Source: Chrysoperla carnea
Taxonomy: Eukaryota; Arthropoda; Insecta; Neuroptera; Chrysopidae
Assembly: GCF_905475395.1 (NCBI RefSeq)
Contig: NC_058338.1
Location: forward strand, 9,376,935-9,440,934
DNA: 64,000 nucleotides
Direction: 5' to 3'
Below the pieces are notes generated by a model. It was not told the origin of the DNA. It was given only the letters and a program-made list of their open reading frames with translations, and did no database searches. How positions within the stretch are numbered: position 1 is the first letter of the stretch; every line of letters starts with the position of its first letter. Made by a program: the position numbers and the translations under genes. Positions 19,601 to 30,690 of the stretch are shown piece by piece.

Positions 19601-22406
19601 GATACGGCTGTAATTCGATTATAAGCAAGTGATAATGCGTTTAAATGGGGTAAACGTCCAATTGCTGAAGCTGGGATTAAGAGGATGTTGTTGTCATCGA
19701 GATGTAATGATCGTAATGAATCTAGACCTTCGAATGCATCATCTTCGATCTAAAAATATTAAATTTGTTGTTATTATTCGATTCATAAGGATGTTGTAAA
19801 AGTCTTTACTTACTGCTCGTAATGAATTCACACTAATATCCAAGTGTTTTAATTTACGTAGACCCAAAAATGTACCTGGAGCTATATTTGCAATATTATT
19901 TCTACTTAGAACCAATGACTCCAATTTTTCCAAAGCTACTAAATTTGTGTTGTCCAAATTCTAAAAATTTAGATTGTTTAAAATTATTTAGTTTTGTCGA
20001 AAATTAAAGGAAGATCTTTTGAGTCGCACAAATAGATAGATCTGTCAATCAAAAGGATGCAGAAATTAAAATTGTAATGCAAGGAATGCAACAAAGCGGA
20101 ATAGGCGATGAAATTTCTGCTATGGTTTGGTTTTTTTTACGAACCAAAGAAAGTAGCAGAGGTACTAAACGAAGAGGTAATTGGGCTCAAAGTACGTTAA
20201 TCTAAAGGACAAGAAAGTAGTTATGAGTTCGAGGAAATTAGAGTGGCAGAATGGAGAACTCTGAATGCCTAATTATTGAACTAAAATTAAAGATATCTTA
20301 CCTTAATGATATTTGAAGATAAATTTAAATGTTTCAACGCCACAAACATCTTTAAAGCCACACTTGGAAATTCTTCAATAAAATTTTGCGATAAATCTAA
20401 TTTTTGTAAATTCACTGCTCCTTGAAAAATATCACTATTAAATGTTGTTAAACGATTATCACGTAATCGTAAGTCACGTAATCGATTCAATCCAAATAAT
20501 GCACCATTTTCAATCATCGTTATTAAATTACTCGATAAATCGATTATTTCCAAATTCTGTTGAGCATGAAATGCGTTCGTATTAAGCATTTCTGAAATAA
20601 AATAAAATATTTTATAACATGCAAAAGAAACGAACAAAATTAATAGAAATAGCCTCTTACCAATTCGATTATTTTTTAAAGATAACTTTTTTAATCCTTT
20701 TGGACCATTTAAGGATTCACTTGGTATTGTGATTAAACTATTTCGATCCAAAAATAATTCTTCTAAATTTTCACATCCTTTAAATATTCCTTCTTCGATA
20801 CCTTTAATATGATTACCACTTAAGTCTAACAATCGTAACAAATTCAAACCATGTAATTCGGTTGTGGAAAATATCGGGTTTAATGAATCACCCAATAAAT
20901 TATCCGCTAATCGTAATTCTAAACATAAAAGTTTGTATAAATATGATGATATACAAATGTGCAATACTCGTGAGTATATGAGTATTTTTTACCTGTGAGA
21001 GTGTTGTGTAAACTGTACAATAATCTTTCAGTAAGACGTCGTAACGAATTACTAGAAAAATCCACTTTCGCCAATGGAAGACCCAATGATGAAAATGCCT
21101 GTGAATACAAATGGAAAAGTTATTAATTAGTATATTGATTATTTATGGATGTACGAGCACCAAGGTAATTTTAAATAAAAAGCTTAACTTTTTTTTAATA
21201 CGAAGTTCGAAAACGACTTATAAATCAATTCTGAAAATTTAAGGGGTTGGGGCGAATTTTGATAAACCAAGTATGTAATCCTACTAAATTTGGGTCATAC
21301 TTTACAAATTTGTGATCAAAATTAACCTAGCTCTAATAGATTTCAAGAATGTGGAGTACTGGTCCCGGAATTAAGCACATAAGTGATAGCTAGCAAAAAA
21401 TTGACATCACAGCTGAAAAGAATGACCCAAAATTAGTGGGTTTTAAAAAAAATTCCAATAAGATCGGATCAAATTTACCTGTGATATCAAAAAATCGAAT
21501 TTTTTAACTTAATGACGTCATCAGAATCAAAAAAATTTAATTTTGCTTTATCACATCTAAATTTTATCCAATTTTGATAAATCAAGTATGTAATCCTACT
21601 TAATTTGGGTCATACCTTTCAAATTTGTGATCAAAATTAACCTAGCTCTAATAGATTTCAAGAATGTGGAGTTCTGGTCCCGGAATGAAGCACATAAGTG
21701 ATAACTAGCAAAAAATTGACATCTTAGCTGAAAAGAATGACCCAAAATTAGTGGGTTTTAAAAAAAATTCCAATAAGATCGGATCAAATTTGCCTTTGTT
21801 ATCAAAAAAATCGAATTTTTTAACTTAATGACGTCATCAGAATCCAAAAAATTTAATTTTGCTCTATCACATCGAAATTTTATCCAATTTTGATAAACAA
21901 AGTATATAACCCTACTTAATTTGGGTCAAACTTTCCAAATTTGTGATCAAAATTAACCTAGCTAATAGGTTTCAAGAATGTTGAGTCCTGGTCCCGGAAT
22001 TAAGCATATAAATATGTTCTAACTACTTTCAACTTGTTTTTACTTTTCGATAAGTTTCTTTAACGGAGTGTTTTAAATGATTATGGTATTATGATTCAAA
22101 CTTTTGAACTGTGAATTATTTACAACTTACACGTGTCGGAAGATTTTGTCGACCTGACCATCGTTGACTGATTGAAGTGATTGGCGCGCCATATGGAATT
22201 GACGTAATATCACCACCAATAAATACTACCCGATCACAGTTCAATTCGATTGCTGTTGAATTCGTTTGCTGAAGAAAACATTGGCATGGTATTCGTAAAT
22301 CACGTGAAATTTCTATGCAAGGTAACCATCTACCTTCAATATTTTGTGATTGTCCAAAATATATTCCAAAATTTAATAAAATTATTAAAAATATCTGTTG
22401 TTTTAT
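16256..22406 (-). CDS. Single-pass LRR membrane protein, chaoptin/CG7896-like
   Basis: Join (minus) 22406-22131, 21098-20993, 20918-20661, 20591-20302, 19960-19814, 19749-17145 and 16662-16256: 1,362 residues plus an unseen start exon. All junctions have GT..AG ends and compatible phases. Residues 3-21 form a hydrophobic signal peptide. C30, C41, C43 and C57 form an LRRNT-like cap. From about 93 to 1,110 run LRRs of the LxxLxLxxNxL type. C1116, C1118, C1136 and C1157 form an LRRCT. A Thr/Pro-rich stalk leads to a transmembrane helix (about 1225-1249) and a 110-residue tail with a Gly run, a Cys pair, Pro/Tyr-rich sequence and end DEKIYR. This suggests a cell-surface adhesion or receptor protein with a cytoplasmic tail. 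The size and TM tail fit insect CG7896/haf-type proteins better than GPI-anchored chaoptin. The exact orthologue is not settled. Confidence 0.85.
17145..19749 (-). other. LRR gene main exon: most repeats, LRRCT and stalk
   Basis: 2,605 nt, 868 codons plus one base. It starts after ATTTTTAG at IEDDAFEGL and ends before GTAAGTTG in the codon for Gly before the membrane helix. Reading on into the intron adds only KLLFC and a stop. Opposite-strand ORFs over this exon are shadows. Confidence 0.9.
19814..19960 (-). other. LRR gene exon, two repeats
   Basis: 147 nt in phase 0 at both ends (NLDNTNLVAL..VNSLRA), flanked by TTTTTAG and GTAAGTAA. A phase-0 exon of about two LRRs could be skipped or duplicated without a frameshift. 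The neighbouring 341-nt intron (19961-20301) has a GC-richer segment that I cannot assign. Confidence 0.85.
20302..20591 (-). other. LRR gene exon
   Basis: 290 nt. It completes the Glu codon after NNRI and runs from EMLNTNAFHAQQ to LSSNIIK before GTAAGATA, encoding about four repeats. The flanking 69-nt intron (20592-20660) is very short. Confidence 0.85.
20661..20918 (-). other. LRR gene exon
   Basis: 258 nt. It completes Glu before LRLADNLLGD and ends in NNRI before GTAAGAGG, encoding about three repeats. Confidence 0.85.
20993..21098 (-). other. LRR gene exon
   Basis: 106 nt from AFSSLGLPLAK to HNTLT plus one base, after TATTCACAG and before GTAAAAAA. It is the first LRR after the N-terminal cysteine cap. 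Confidence 0.8.
21145..21258 (+). repeat. Dispersed repeat (family H), copy 2
   Basis: 'ggatgtacgagcaccaaggt' followed by 'aaatcaattctgaaaattta' matches 3401-3530 at lower identity. It sits in the first identified LRR intron, directly before the S315 array. Confidence 0.55.
21261..22020 (+). repeat. S315 tandem array inside an LRR-gene intron
   Basis: The landmark 'gataaa(c/t)(c)aagtat' occurs at 21261, 21576 and 21892, giving periods of 315 and 316 bp and about 2.4 units. Perfect CREs TGACGTCA lie at 21513-21520 and 21829-21836. The array fills most of the 1,032-nt intron 21099-22130. It is non-coding, and the units are nearly identical, so expansion by unequal exchange is likely. Confidence 0.9.
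22131..22406 (-). other. LRR gene exon with signal peptide and cysteine cap
   Basis: 276 nt, 92 codons in phase 0, after TTTTTGTTTCAG and before GTAAGTTG. It starts IKQQIFLIILL without its own Met. The upstream in-frame TTG lies in the intron, so the start codon must be in an earlier exon. Confidence 0.85.
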
Positions 22407-22484
22407 CTGAAACAAAAAATACAATTTTAAATTAATATTTAATGGAAAAGGTTAATATTAATTGTATAGTATGTATGTTATGGC

Positions 22485-22608
22485 TATATCAGTTATATAT
22501 GTGTGACATGTATGTATGTGTAATATGACAGAGTAATCAACACTGTCTATACATGGTATTTTAACAATTAAATCAGTCAATTGTTTGTTTTCACTTGTTT
22601 TGCTATCA
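22485..22608 (+). mobile_element. Family A repeat, one-end fragment
   Basis: Only the terminal part is present: 'tgacatgtatgtatgtgtaa', 'agtaatcaacactg' and the hairpin-prone end 'caattgtttgttttcacttg'. Confidence 0.75.
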
Positions 22609-23847
22609 AAATACCGGCCTTTAGAAACATAAAAACATAATTCTCAATCGTAGTAAATATTTAAAAGAATTAATTTTTACAAAACACTTAAGTAAAAAAA
22701 AAAAAATGCTGCTGGTATAATCACAAAAGTAAAAACTATTAATTATGGTTTTGTTGAAATAATTATTAATTACAGTTTACAATAGAAAACAAATATAATT
22801 ATAAATTTTTAAGTCTAATTACTTATCATAAATATGTAATCTTATATTACAAAACTAGGTGTTCGTGGTAGGTATAAATTGTTTGAACTAAAAAAGTTTT
22901 TGGTTGGCATGTTTTACACATAAGGCCAGATTAACACAAAGTGTGGTGCCTGTCACAAATTCTATCTTCGGTCGTGTTTATTTTAGCTTTCGTAAATCCA
23001 CATGTTGTCCACAACGACAGGGCCTTTTGGTTTAGAAGAAAAATGAAAGAAACTGCAAGTGCATGCACGCATTTTGTGCTAAAACCTCATGGAATGTGTT
23101 TCTTAAATGTTAAATGTCATTAGTAAGGCATGAGTTGGTGGTGCAAATGTTTCTATTTTATAATAAACAATAAATTGTTAGTTAAATAAAACGGTTAATG
23201 TTAAAGTTGTCTTACAAAATTAATAAATAGGGAACTTGAATTACGTATACGTCATACATGTATAATAGTTTTCGATTATATGACAAACACTTAACATTTA
23301 CGTCATACAAGTTGCCTAATCACTAATTTTGTCAGTCAACTTTAACATTGATCGTTTCATTGAATTATTAATTTATTGTTCATTAACAAATAGAAACATT
23401 TGCACCACCAACTCATGGTTTACTCATAATATTTGACATTTATCAAACTAATAATTAGTCAATAAAACTAAAATACGTATACAACAATATATCAATTCTG
23501 TAGTAAATTTAGAAGTTAAGCATTACTCCAGCTAAAAATGCACAACAGATTTTTGATAATAAAAATATTTGAAAATGAAATTTCATCTTAAAATCTTTAT
23601 TATTTTATTTTATTAGCATTTACATAAAATTAATTAAATATGTAAATATGTATTGATAACTTTCATCTTTTCCCTATTTTACATAAAAGTCAATTTCATT
23701 AACAAATGGTGTAATGCATGTTTGATATTAAGATGAGTAGTTATACTTCCTACCATAGTCTGTCTGTCTATTCCTATATTGTATTATTATAATACGAAAA
23801 CAGTTTCAGTAATCTAATTAGAAAAGTCTAGTCTCTTGCTTTATTTC
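22609..23847. other. Probable LRR-gene upstream intron or flank, non-coding
   Basis: No exon is firmly supported. On the minus strand ATG at 23756-23754 is followed at once by GTAGGA (donor position 23753). Joined to 22406 in phase 0 this would give M-IKQQIF.., a plausible signal peptide, but a three-base signal is weak. Confidence 0.3.
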
Positions 23848-24392
23848 TTGTAAAAAAGTTTTGTTTTATTGCACGACACATAACTAAATATATGCTTTGC
23901 AGTCATAAATGACTTTTTTATGGCTTTACAATACCACGCAACTTCAAAAATATATAATATATTGTGTGCAAGTGATGCTCATAAATTTGATAATATAGAT
24001 ATCGCTCTTCAATCATCAATACTCTAACTATAGTCGTCTCTGTTCATTAAATGATGGATCTTCGATGAACTCATAATTAAATTAAAATTTTGTTGTTATA
24101 TCATTGGCAACCTTATATTTTTATGGTATTATTATAAACTACAAGATTGTCTAAATGTTTTAGATAGTTTTTTATCACACTTTCTAGAGTTTTTGATACA
24201 GAAATATTCAATTGAAAAGAATAACCAATATGATTTATCATTTTTTCAGCCAACTTTGAAAGATAAAATAATAATAAAAAGCCCGGAATTTTTTGTGATT
24301 TTTGGAAACTTTGTTAATCATAAAAATGTATTTATAAAGTTTTACTGAAATCGCTAGTATTATTCAATCCTTGCATATCTTCTTAATTGAAC
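23848..24392 (+). mobile_element. Family C repeat, near full length
   Basis: This ~540-bp non-coding repeat is shared with 38125-38690, 40695-40987 and (inverted) 48896-49430. Landmarks in order are 'aagttttgttttattgcacg', 'tttgataatatagatatcgc', 'aatgatggatcttcgatgaa', 'tttatcacactttctagag', and the end 'ttcaatccttgcatat'. Confidence 0.85.
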
Positions 24393-24944
24393 ACCTGTAA
24401 AAAAAATATAAAAATTTGCCCTCATATGCTCTTGCATGCCGCTGCACTATTACACCATGTATAAGGTAATATTAATGAAAAATATAATAAATATGATTGA
24501 TCGTTGGTTGTTTGTCGTGTGTGTGTGGTTTGGTTTTCACTTCAAACAAACAAAACATCACTTATGAAGTACAATAAATATTGTATTATATTATTTTTAG
24601 AAGTGAAAATGTTTATAATTTCATAATCATCGTTAATGATTAACTGCAGGTCTGCAGTGTGCTACTATTTTTATCATTAGTAATTAATAAAAAAAAAAGC
24701 ATGTTATTTATAGTTAATAAGTATCGAATCAATTAGAAATTTTCATATTTATGCAATAAAAATGCAATCTTTCCTCTTAAGGATAAAAATGTTATGTAAA
24801 ATTTATTTAACACTTTCTTTTTAATTATTCGTACCCGTATTTAATTATAATTACTTCTATGATTATGTAAATATTTGTTATTATCTGTTATCTGTTATTA
24901 ATTAGGAAAAATCATGAATGAAATAATTATTTTATTATTATATT
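24393..24944. other. Non-coding AT-rich DNA
   Basis: No gene or shared repeat is recognised between the family C copy and the retrotransposon. Confidence 0.4.
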
Positions 24945-24957
24945 ATGAATAAACTGA

Positions 24958-25929
24958 GATGCCCTCTAGACAGGATTGGGATGAGAACCTGGTTAAGCCA
25001 AAGGGCGTCGTTTTTTACACTGACGAATCTAAGTTAGAGAAGAGTGTGGGTTGTGGGATCTTCTCTGAAGATCTCGATCTGCGTCTATCATTTCGGCTGC
25101 CAGATCACTGTAGCGTGTATCAAGTTATGGCTATATGTAAAAGATTGAACACCTTTAGGTGCAGGGAGATTACAATCTTCACCGACAGCCAAGCAGCTCT
25201 TAAATCCTTCAGCTCAGTCTATATCTAACGTCAAAGGTAGCACAGGACTGCCGTACGTCCTTAAATGAACTGGCGGAACAAATGAATGTAAACCTGGCAG
25301 GGGTACCGGGACACAGGGATATTTCAGGAAATTGGGAAGGCGACGAGCTTGCTAGTAATGGCACAATGCTGCCGGACACAAGCATCAATAAATATACGGG
25401 AGTTCAATTTGCGAACTGCATGTTGCTCCTCAAAGAGGATATCGTAAAAAATGCCAATCTTGGATGGAGAGAGGAACGCACTTGTGGTAATACAAGACAG
25501 ATATGGTCTGAGTGCAATCGCAGGCGTTCCGAAGATCTTATATCACTTCCAAGGGCCTCTGTTCGCAAAGTGGTTGCGGCTATTACAGGACACTGATTGG
25601 GTGGCAGGCATGCTGAACGGGCCTGGCAGTGTATCACGACTACTGTTGAAGTTGCCATAGTGGTGCGGAGGAGGAGACAATGTCTCATCTTCTCTGTCAC
25701 TGCCCAGCTCTTGTCATGAGGAGATGGACTTACTTGAGTCAACCTCTCTTTGACGACCTCTGCGACCTAAAGTCCGTCGACGTCAAAGCCCTCCTGCTGT
25801 TCTTAAACAACTCCAAATGGTTCATGGAGTAGTGGTCGGGGATGGGCCAACCCATTTACGATATCACAACAGACCCTACGGTCTAAGTGTTTCCTACCCC
25901 AGGACAGCCACTCTAACCTAACCTAACCC
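24958..25929 (+). mobile_element. 5'-truncated non-LTR retrotransposon with broken RNase H
   Basis: The 3' end of a jockey/R1-like LINE. Open segments encode RNase H pieces: YTDES, TDSQAALKS, then after a stop and frameshift VPGHRDISGNWEGDELA, then a Cys/His tail region with HLLCHCPALV in a third frame. The usual Glu of the RNase H centre is replaced (YQVMAI where a Q-A-E pattern is typical). It ends in ctaacctaaccta repeats. Flanks atgaataaactga (24945-24957) and atgaatatactga (25930-25942) match at 12 of 13 bases and look like the target duplication. It is dead. Confidence 0.85.
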
Positions 25930-25942
25930 ATGAATATACTGA

Positions 25943-28304
25943 TTGACATAAAAAACGAAACTGAAATTGAAGAATAACGATTTACGAAATCAAACTTTCT
26001 GTTTACAATTCACTTAACGTAAATTAGGTAGATTCATCGAATTAACAAAATATTTTTTTAAAAGGTATTCAAATAAATAAAGATCAAATTAACCCGGATT
26101 TTACAAGATATAATAACAAATAAGGTATTTAGTTAAAATGAGATCATTTTGTTTTAGTTTTTTTTTTTTTAAATACATTTTTTTTATCACTAACTGAGTG
26201 AACAAATTTAAACTAGAAAAATATTTAATAATTACAAATAATAATTTTTTTCTTTAAAAGAACATTTGTATACAGTTATCTGAACATCAAAAATAATTGT
26301 TTAAAATAAACAGTTCGTTAAGCATGATGACTTCAGATCCAAGAGGTTCTATTTAGTCTTATAAGACCAAAATTTTCATCAATTTTTTTGGAAATATTTG
26401 AATCAGAGAAAATCCAGATATCAGAAAAGTAAGATTCTTTTTGAATATCTTTGTTTAAAACATCGTATCTTGTGAGTTTTGCATCCTTGTCTTATAAATT
26501 AAAGTAATGAAAAAGCCGAATTACGGATCTTAGATTGTAAATTTAATCTTGTTTCGATCTTGGTGTTTATCAATTATCGAGTCATTTGGCGTAGATTAAT
26601 GATGGTTCTTAGACTCATAAAATCGGGACTTCATTCATTCTACAGAAGTTTTTACAGTGTAGAACTCTTTAAAATTTTCAGTTTTTGAGAAAGTGTTTGC
26701 CCAAAACCACCCCCCGAAGAAAAAATGTAATTTATTGTCAAAATATTAGGGATATGTATAACGTCGAAATATTTTTGGTTTCTTTATACAATATTTCTCA
26801 AAAGGGATCCTTTTGACCTTGTAAGAATAGTGCGTAAAATGATTTCATTGCATTTTACATTGCATCAACGATTCTAAAATAATCTAAATCAACACATTCA
26901 AGACCCGCCACATAATGGGGAATCATTTTATCTATTATAATTTTGCACACAAAATAGGTATCATTTTAACCAATATAAATGGGATCATTTAACTCCTGTA
27001 ACGACATATTTGAATATCGTCATAAAAACTGACCTTAAAATTCATTATACGTTTATCAAAATGTTTTATATTACAAAAAGTCAACAGAAACTATGAGTAA
27101 AACAATCAGCCGATAAAAACTAACACAAAAAAAGAAATTTTACGTTGAAATTTGTCTTACTACCGATCAAAAGCTGTAAAATTAATATTTTTTCTATAAC
27201 ATCGCCACAAGTCTTTGTTCAACGATTAATTTGATCACGTGAAAGCCATCTATCGATTAATATAATATATGCCTTTAATGGTTCACTTAAAACAACGAGG
27301 GATCATTTCACTTTGAGGGATCATTTTCCCCTATTAAAACAGCATTAAATTCATGCAATGTGTGCAGTTCTAAATCATTCTAATTCAATATATTTTCTCT
27401 GCAGAATTTAGGCACGGAATCCTACCTAGGTACCAAATTAAAATAATTTTTTCCCTAATTTATGTAGGTGACTGCACATATACACACTCACCAATGAAAG
27501 AAATTTATAACACATATTTTAATATGTAATAATAATTTTTAAAGTTTTTTTTATTTATTTATTCTAAATAATATTTGCCTCCTAGCAATTTATTACAAAT
27601 TTGGAACTTCTTCGTATCACATTATAATCATAATATGAAATATTATCTTCTTCAACAGTGATATTGAATAATGACTTACTACCTATATACTCTTAGTTCT
27701 TGGTTCTCATTGAAGTCACTGAATACTGAAGAAATCATTATTTAAAAAGTCTGATAGAAAGTTATTGGCTTTTTCTCCAGAATTCAAAATTGTATAATGG
27801 GGTCATTCGAATATTACGTAAGCCAACTTTCAATGGTTTTAGAAGCCCCCTCCCTCTTCCAGGACAGAAACTCTACTCCATAATGCTTGAAAAGCTCACT
27901 CTACTCCATAATTGGTAATCGACTGGCAAGTTTTACCCAAAATTGTTTTTTCGTATAGTTGTTTCTGCGAAATCTAGGCACTCTTTGGAATAAATTTTCC
28001 AATAAATCTAATAAAAGTGGTTTGTTTTTTCTGTAAAGACCATTTTTGTTTAAATTGAATAAACAAGCGCAGAAAAAGCGAAATTTTTGCTATTATTTAA
28101 TGTCTAAGCTATTCGGTTTACAAAAAAATGTTTCAAATAAAAAACGTTTGCGTATTTATAAAGAACAACTTCCTAATTGAAAGCGTTCATCTAATGTTAG
28201 TCACATATGAATCCCATTGAGGTTTTAATTGAATCTGAAAACTTACATCGAATTTGATGCCAGCATTAAGATTGTAGCATTTTCCTCCATTAAAATTTAT
28301 CGAG
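25943..28304. other. Non-coding DNA
   Basis: No gene is supported. A local cluster of 'gatcattt' motifs occurs at 26920-27330. The segment 27795-27920 ('ggggtcattcgaatattacgtaag') resembles, in inverse, 'ttacgtaattaatgaatggc' at 63650, so both may be ends of one transposon family. Confidence 0.4.
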
Positions 28305-28943
28305 TTTAAGGATGTATGAGCATGGCACAAATTTAAAAATAGATATTTTCAATTTTGATGATAAATTTATATTATTACTTGACGATATAAGACGAAAAGT
28401 AAGAATAAAATTTTTCGATATCTGGCTTAATTTTCAAAATATCGAAAATTGAAAATTTTGTTTAATTATTTAGCTTTCGATATTTCGAAAACCAAGGCAC
28501 ATATCGAAAAATTGTATTCTTATTTTTCGTCTACATTCATGAAGTTATAACAAAATTCATCATCAAAGTTGAAAATAAGATAAAAATAATTTCAAACCTT
28601 AATCTACCCTGCTCTTACATCCCTTATATGGACGGTGACACTTAGTTTTTTTCTTTTCTAATTCATTGCTAATATGTTTACTTTCTATTAAAAAGTTTTT
28701 TTTAAATTTGTTTTCATTCATTCCAAATGAAAATTATCAAAAACTTCCAAAATATGTCGTTTTTTGAGATTCCTCCATAAGAGCCAATGTATTTTATATC
28801 GATTTTTAATGACTTTTTCTTAAAAATTTGCACGGGTACCTAAGCTGAAATTTTAACCACATATTCTTTGAGTAAAAGACTACCTACAAACAAATTTTGA
28901 GCCTTTAAATCAAACATGGTTGTCATGCTCATACATCCTTAAA
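28305..28943. mobile_element. MITE with 20-bp perfect terminal inverted repeats
   Basis: The termini tttaaggatgtatgagcatg (28305-28324) and catgctcatacatccttaaa (28924-28943) are perfect reverse complements. Inside, 28388-28535 folds back on itself (gacgaaaagtaagaat.. against ..attcttatttttcgtc). There is no ORF. A related, eroded copy lies at 3711-3990. The superfamily is not assigned. Confidence 0.85.
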
Positions 28944-29005
28944 GCATATGTCAACTTAAATAACCATCCTGTATATAAAAATAAACTTATAAAATTTATA
29001 AAAAA

Positions 29006-29072
29006 ATATACAACTTTTATTTGAAACATTTTTTCATAAACATCACTGTTTACCCGCAAGGGCGCAAATTAG
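29006..29072 (+). mobile_element. Family A repeat, short fragment
   Basis: It carries only the 'aacatcactgtttacccg' region of family A. The flanks do not match the element. Confidence 0.6.
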
Positions 29073-29727
29073 AACAAAACTTTCGTGTCAACAAGTAGTC
29101 TTGTGAAAGATTTTCGAAAAAAAATCTAGGAAATATTTTCGAAAATGTAACTTTTCTAATTTGCTTTAAATTTTTTTTATTTACAGGATATTTCAACAAC
29201 TAATTCAGTTAATTTTGTGTTTTTTTTTTGGTAGTATATATATGGAATACATTGTCGTATAATTAATCCATGATTACATAAATTGATTGAATCAGAAAGT
29301 TAATAGTTCTGCCTCCAAAGGTCTTATTCTCAATGACTTGTTATTGGTTGGTTTTACCTTGTGACCTGCATGTTTTTTTCTTTTAATAATAATTCAACAA
29401 GAACTACAACATTAGTGAATCAAAATGAAAAGTTTATATATATTTATTAAGCATGTGTATGTATATGTATACATACAATGTATGTGTATGTATTTATGTT
29501 TGATCAATTTAGCAATCTTCTTATAAGTAAAAATACACATGATTTCAAAAGTTAGTAATCGAATTTTTAAATGCACAGTATCATAAAGATAAACATAATA
29601 AAATTGTTGATGAATGTTTGAATAGATTTAACTTAAAATCAACTTGATGAATTTTGATTAAACTATTTTTAAAATATTTCTTATACATTTCACAAGTGTT
29701 ACAGGCGATGTTTTTTTTTAAGATTTT

Positions 29728-30690
29728 TATACCATGTATATGAAATATACCAAGGTGTACTAAGTTTAGTCCCAAGTTTGTAACGCTTAAAAGTATTGAT
29801 GAGTATGAGTATGAGTATAGAGGTTAGCGGGCCTCGAAGTAATGGTTCAGAGCACTTAGCCAAATAGACCCTTGTACTCTATCCCCGCTACGCTTTTCAG
29901 TGGCTATTATAACCAACTGATGTACTGAAACCCAGGATTTGCCTAGCGCTGAGTTTCCTAATTTCTTCTGGTTCGACTATGGACGGACCAAACCATTTCC
30001 TTCGCTGCTGTGTGAGCGCCGGGCAGTAACAGAGAAAATGGATCGATGTTTCTTCTGAAATTCCGCATCTGTCACACGCGGGAGATTGTCTTTTTCGGAT
30101 CTGATGTTGGAACTTGTTCAGGTTATCATGCCCTGTGAGTACCTCTACGATGACTCTAATATCAGCTCTGTTTAGTTTCAAGGTCTCCTCGGCTCTGTTA
30201 CCGAGCGAGTTTCCTTCACCCAACAGGCTTTTGGCGATTCGCCCTCCCTCGTAGCTAGTCCATGCCTTTAATTGTTGGTTTTTCAAAATATCTTCTAATC
30301 TGTTAAGACCTTCTTGGTATGGCATCCTCGCAAGCTTTTCTTGAGTGGGAGCCATGGTGGTTCCCAGTTTGGCCAGCTTGTCTGCTCTCTCATTACCGTT
30401 CCAGCCAGAGTGTCCGGGGATCCAGGTAATTGATACTATGAAAAGTATTGATACTATGAACAAAATTTTGGTATACCTAGGTGTTCATAAAATCACCTAA
30501 TAAGTCATCACCTAATTTCCGGTTGTCTGTCTGTCTGTCGTCTGTCTGCCCGTCTGTCATTATACTTACTTATAGCATGCTTAGGAGGTAAAGTGAGGTC
30601 GAGATCGTAAATGAGCAACATAGGTCAATTGAGTCTTCGTAAACATCACTGTTTATCCGCGAGAGCGCAAATTATGCGTAAATTGCATAG
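29728..30690 (+). mobile_element. Family A repeat interrupted by a retrotransposon
   Basis: The left terminus (29728-29800) and the body (30441-30690) belong to one family A copy. A 640-bp LINE fragment sits between them. After the inserted LINE the body continues through the GTCT microsatellite to 'catcactgtttatccgcgag'. Confidence 0.85.
29801..30440 (-). mobile_element. LINE 3' end inserted into family A, RNase H and Cys/His tail intact
   Basis: Minus-strand open frame from about 30440 to 29897. It encodes the end of an RNase H domain (WIPGHSGWNGNERADKLA) and a linker with EVLTGHDNLNKFQHQI. A Cys/His module follows (C-D-R-C-G...H-F-L-C-Y-C-P-A). It is 5'-truncated and lacks the reverse transcriptase. 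The 3' end is a (TACTCA)n tail at 29801-29819. A 12-bp target duplication aaaagtattgat flanks it at 29789-29800 and 30441-30452. The frame is free of stops, so the insertion is younger than the copies at 25 and 55 kb, and it is a different family. Confidence 0.9.

Noticed and set aside
22407-22424. TTG at 22424 as start of the LRR protein
   Set aside because: The six codons before 22406 form the polypyrimidine tract and CAG of a splice acceptor. TTG starts are not expected in an insect.
25404-25742. 112-codon minus ORF
   Set aside because: Antisense to a broken LINE 3' end.
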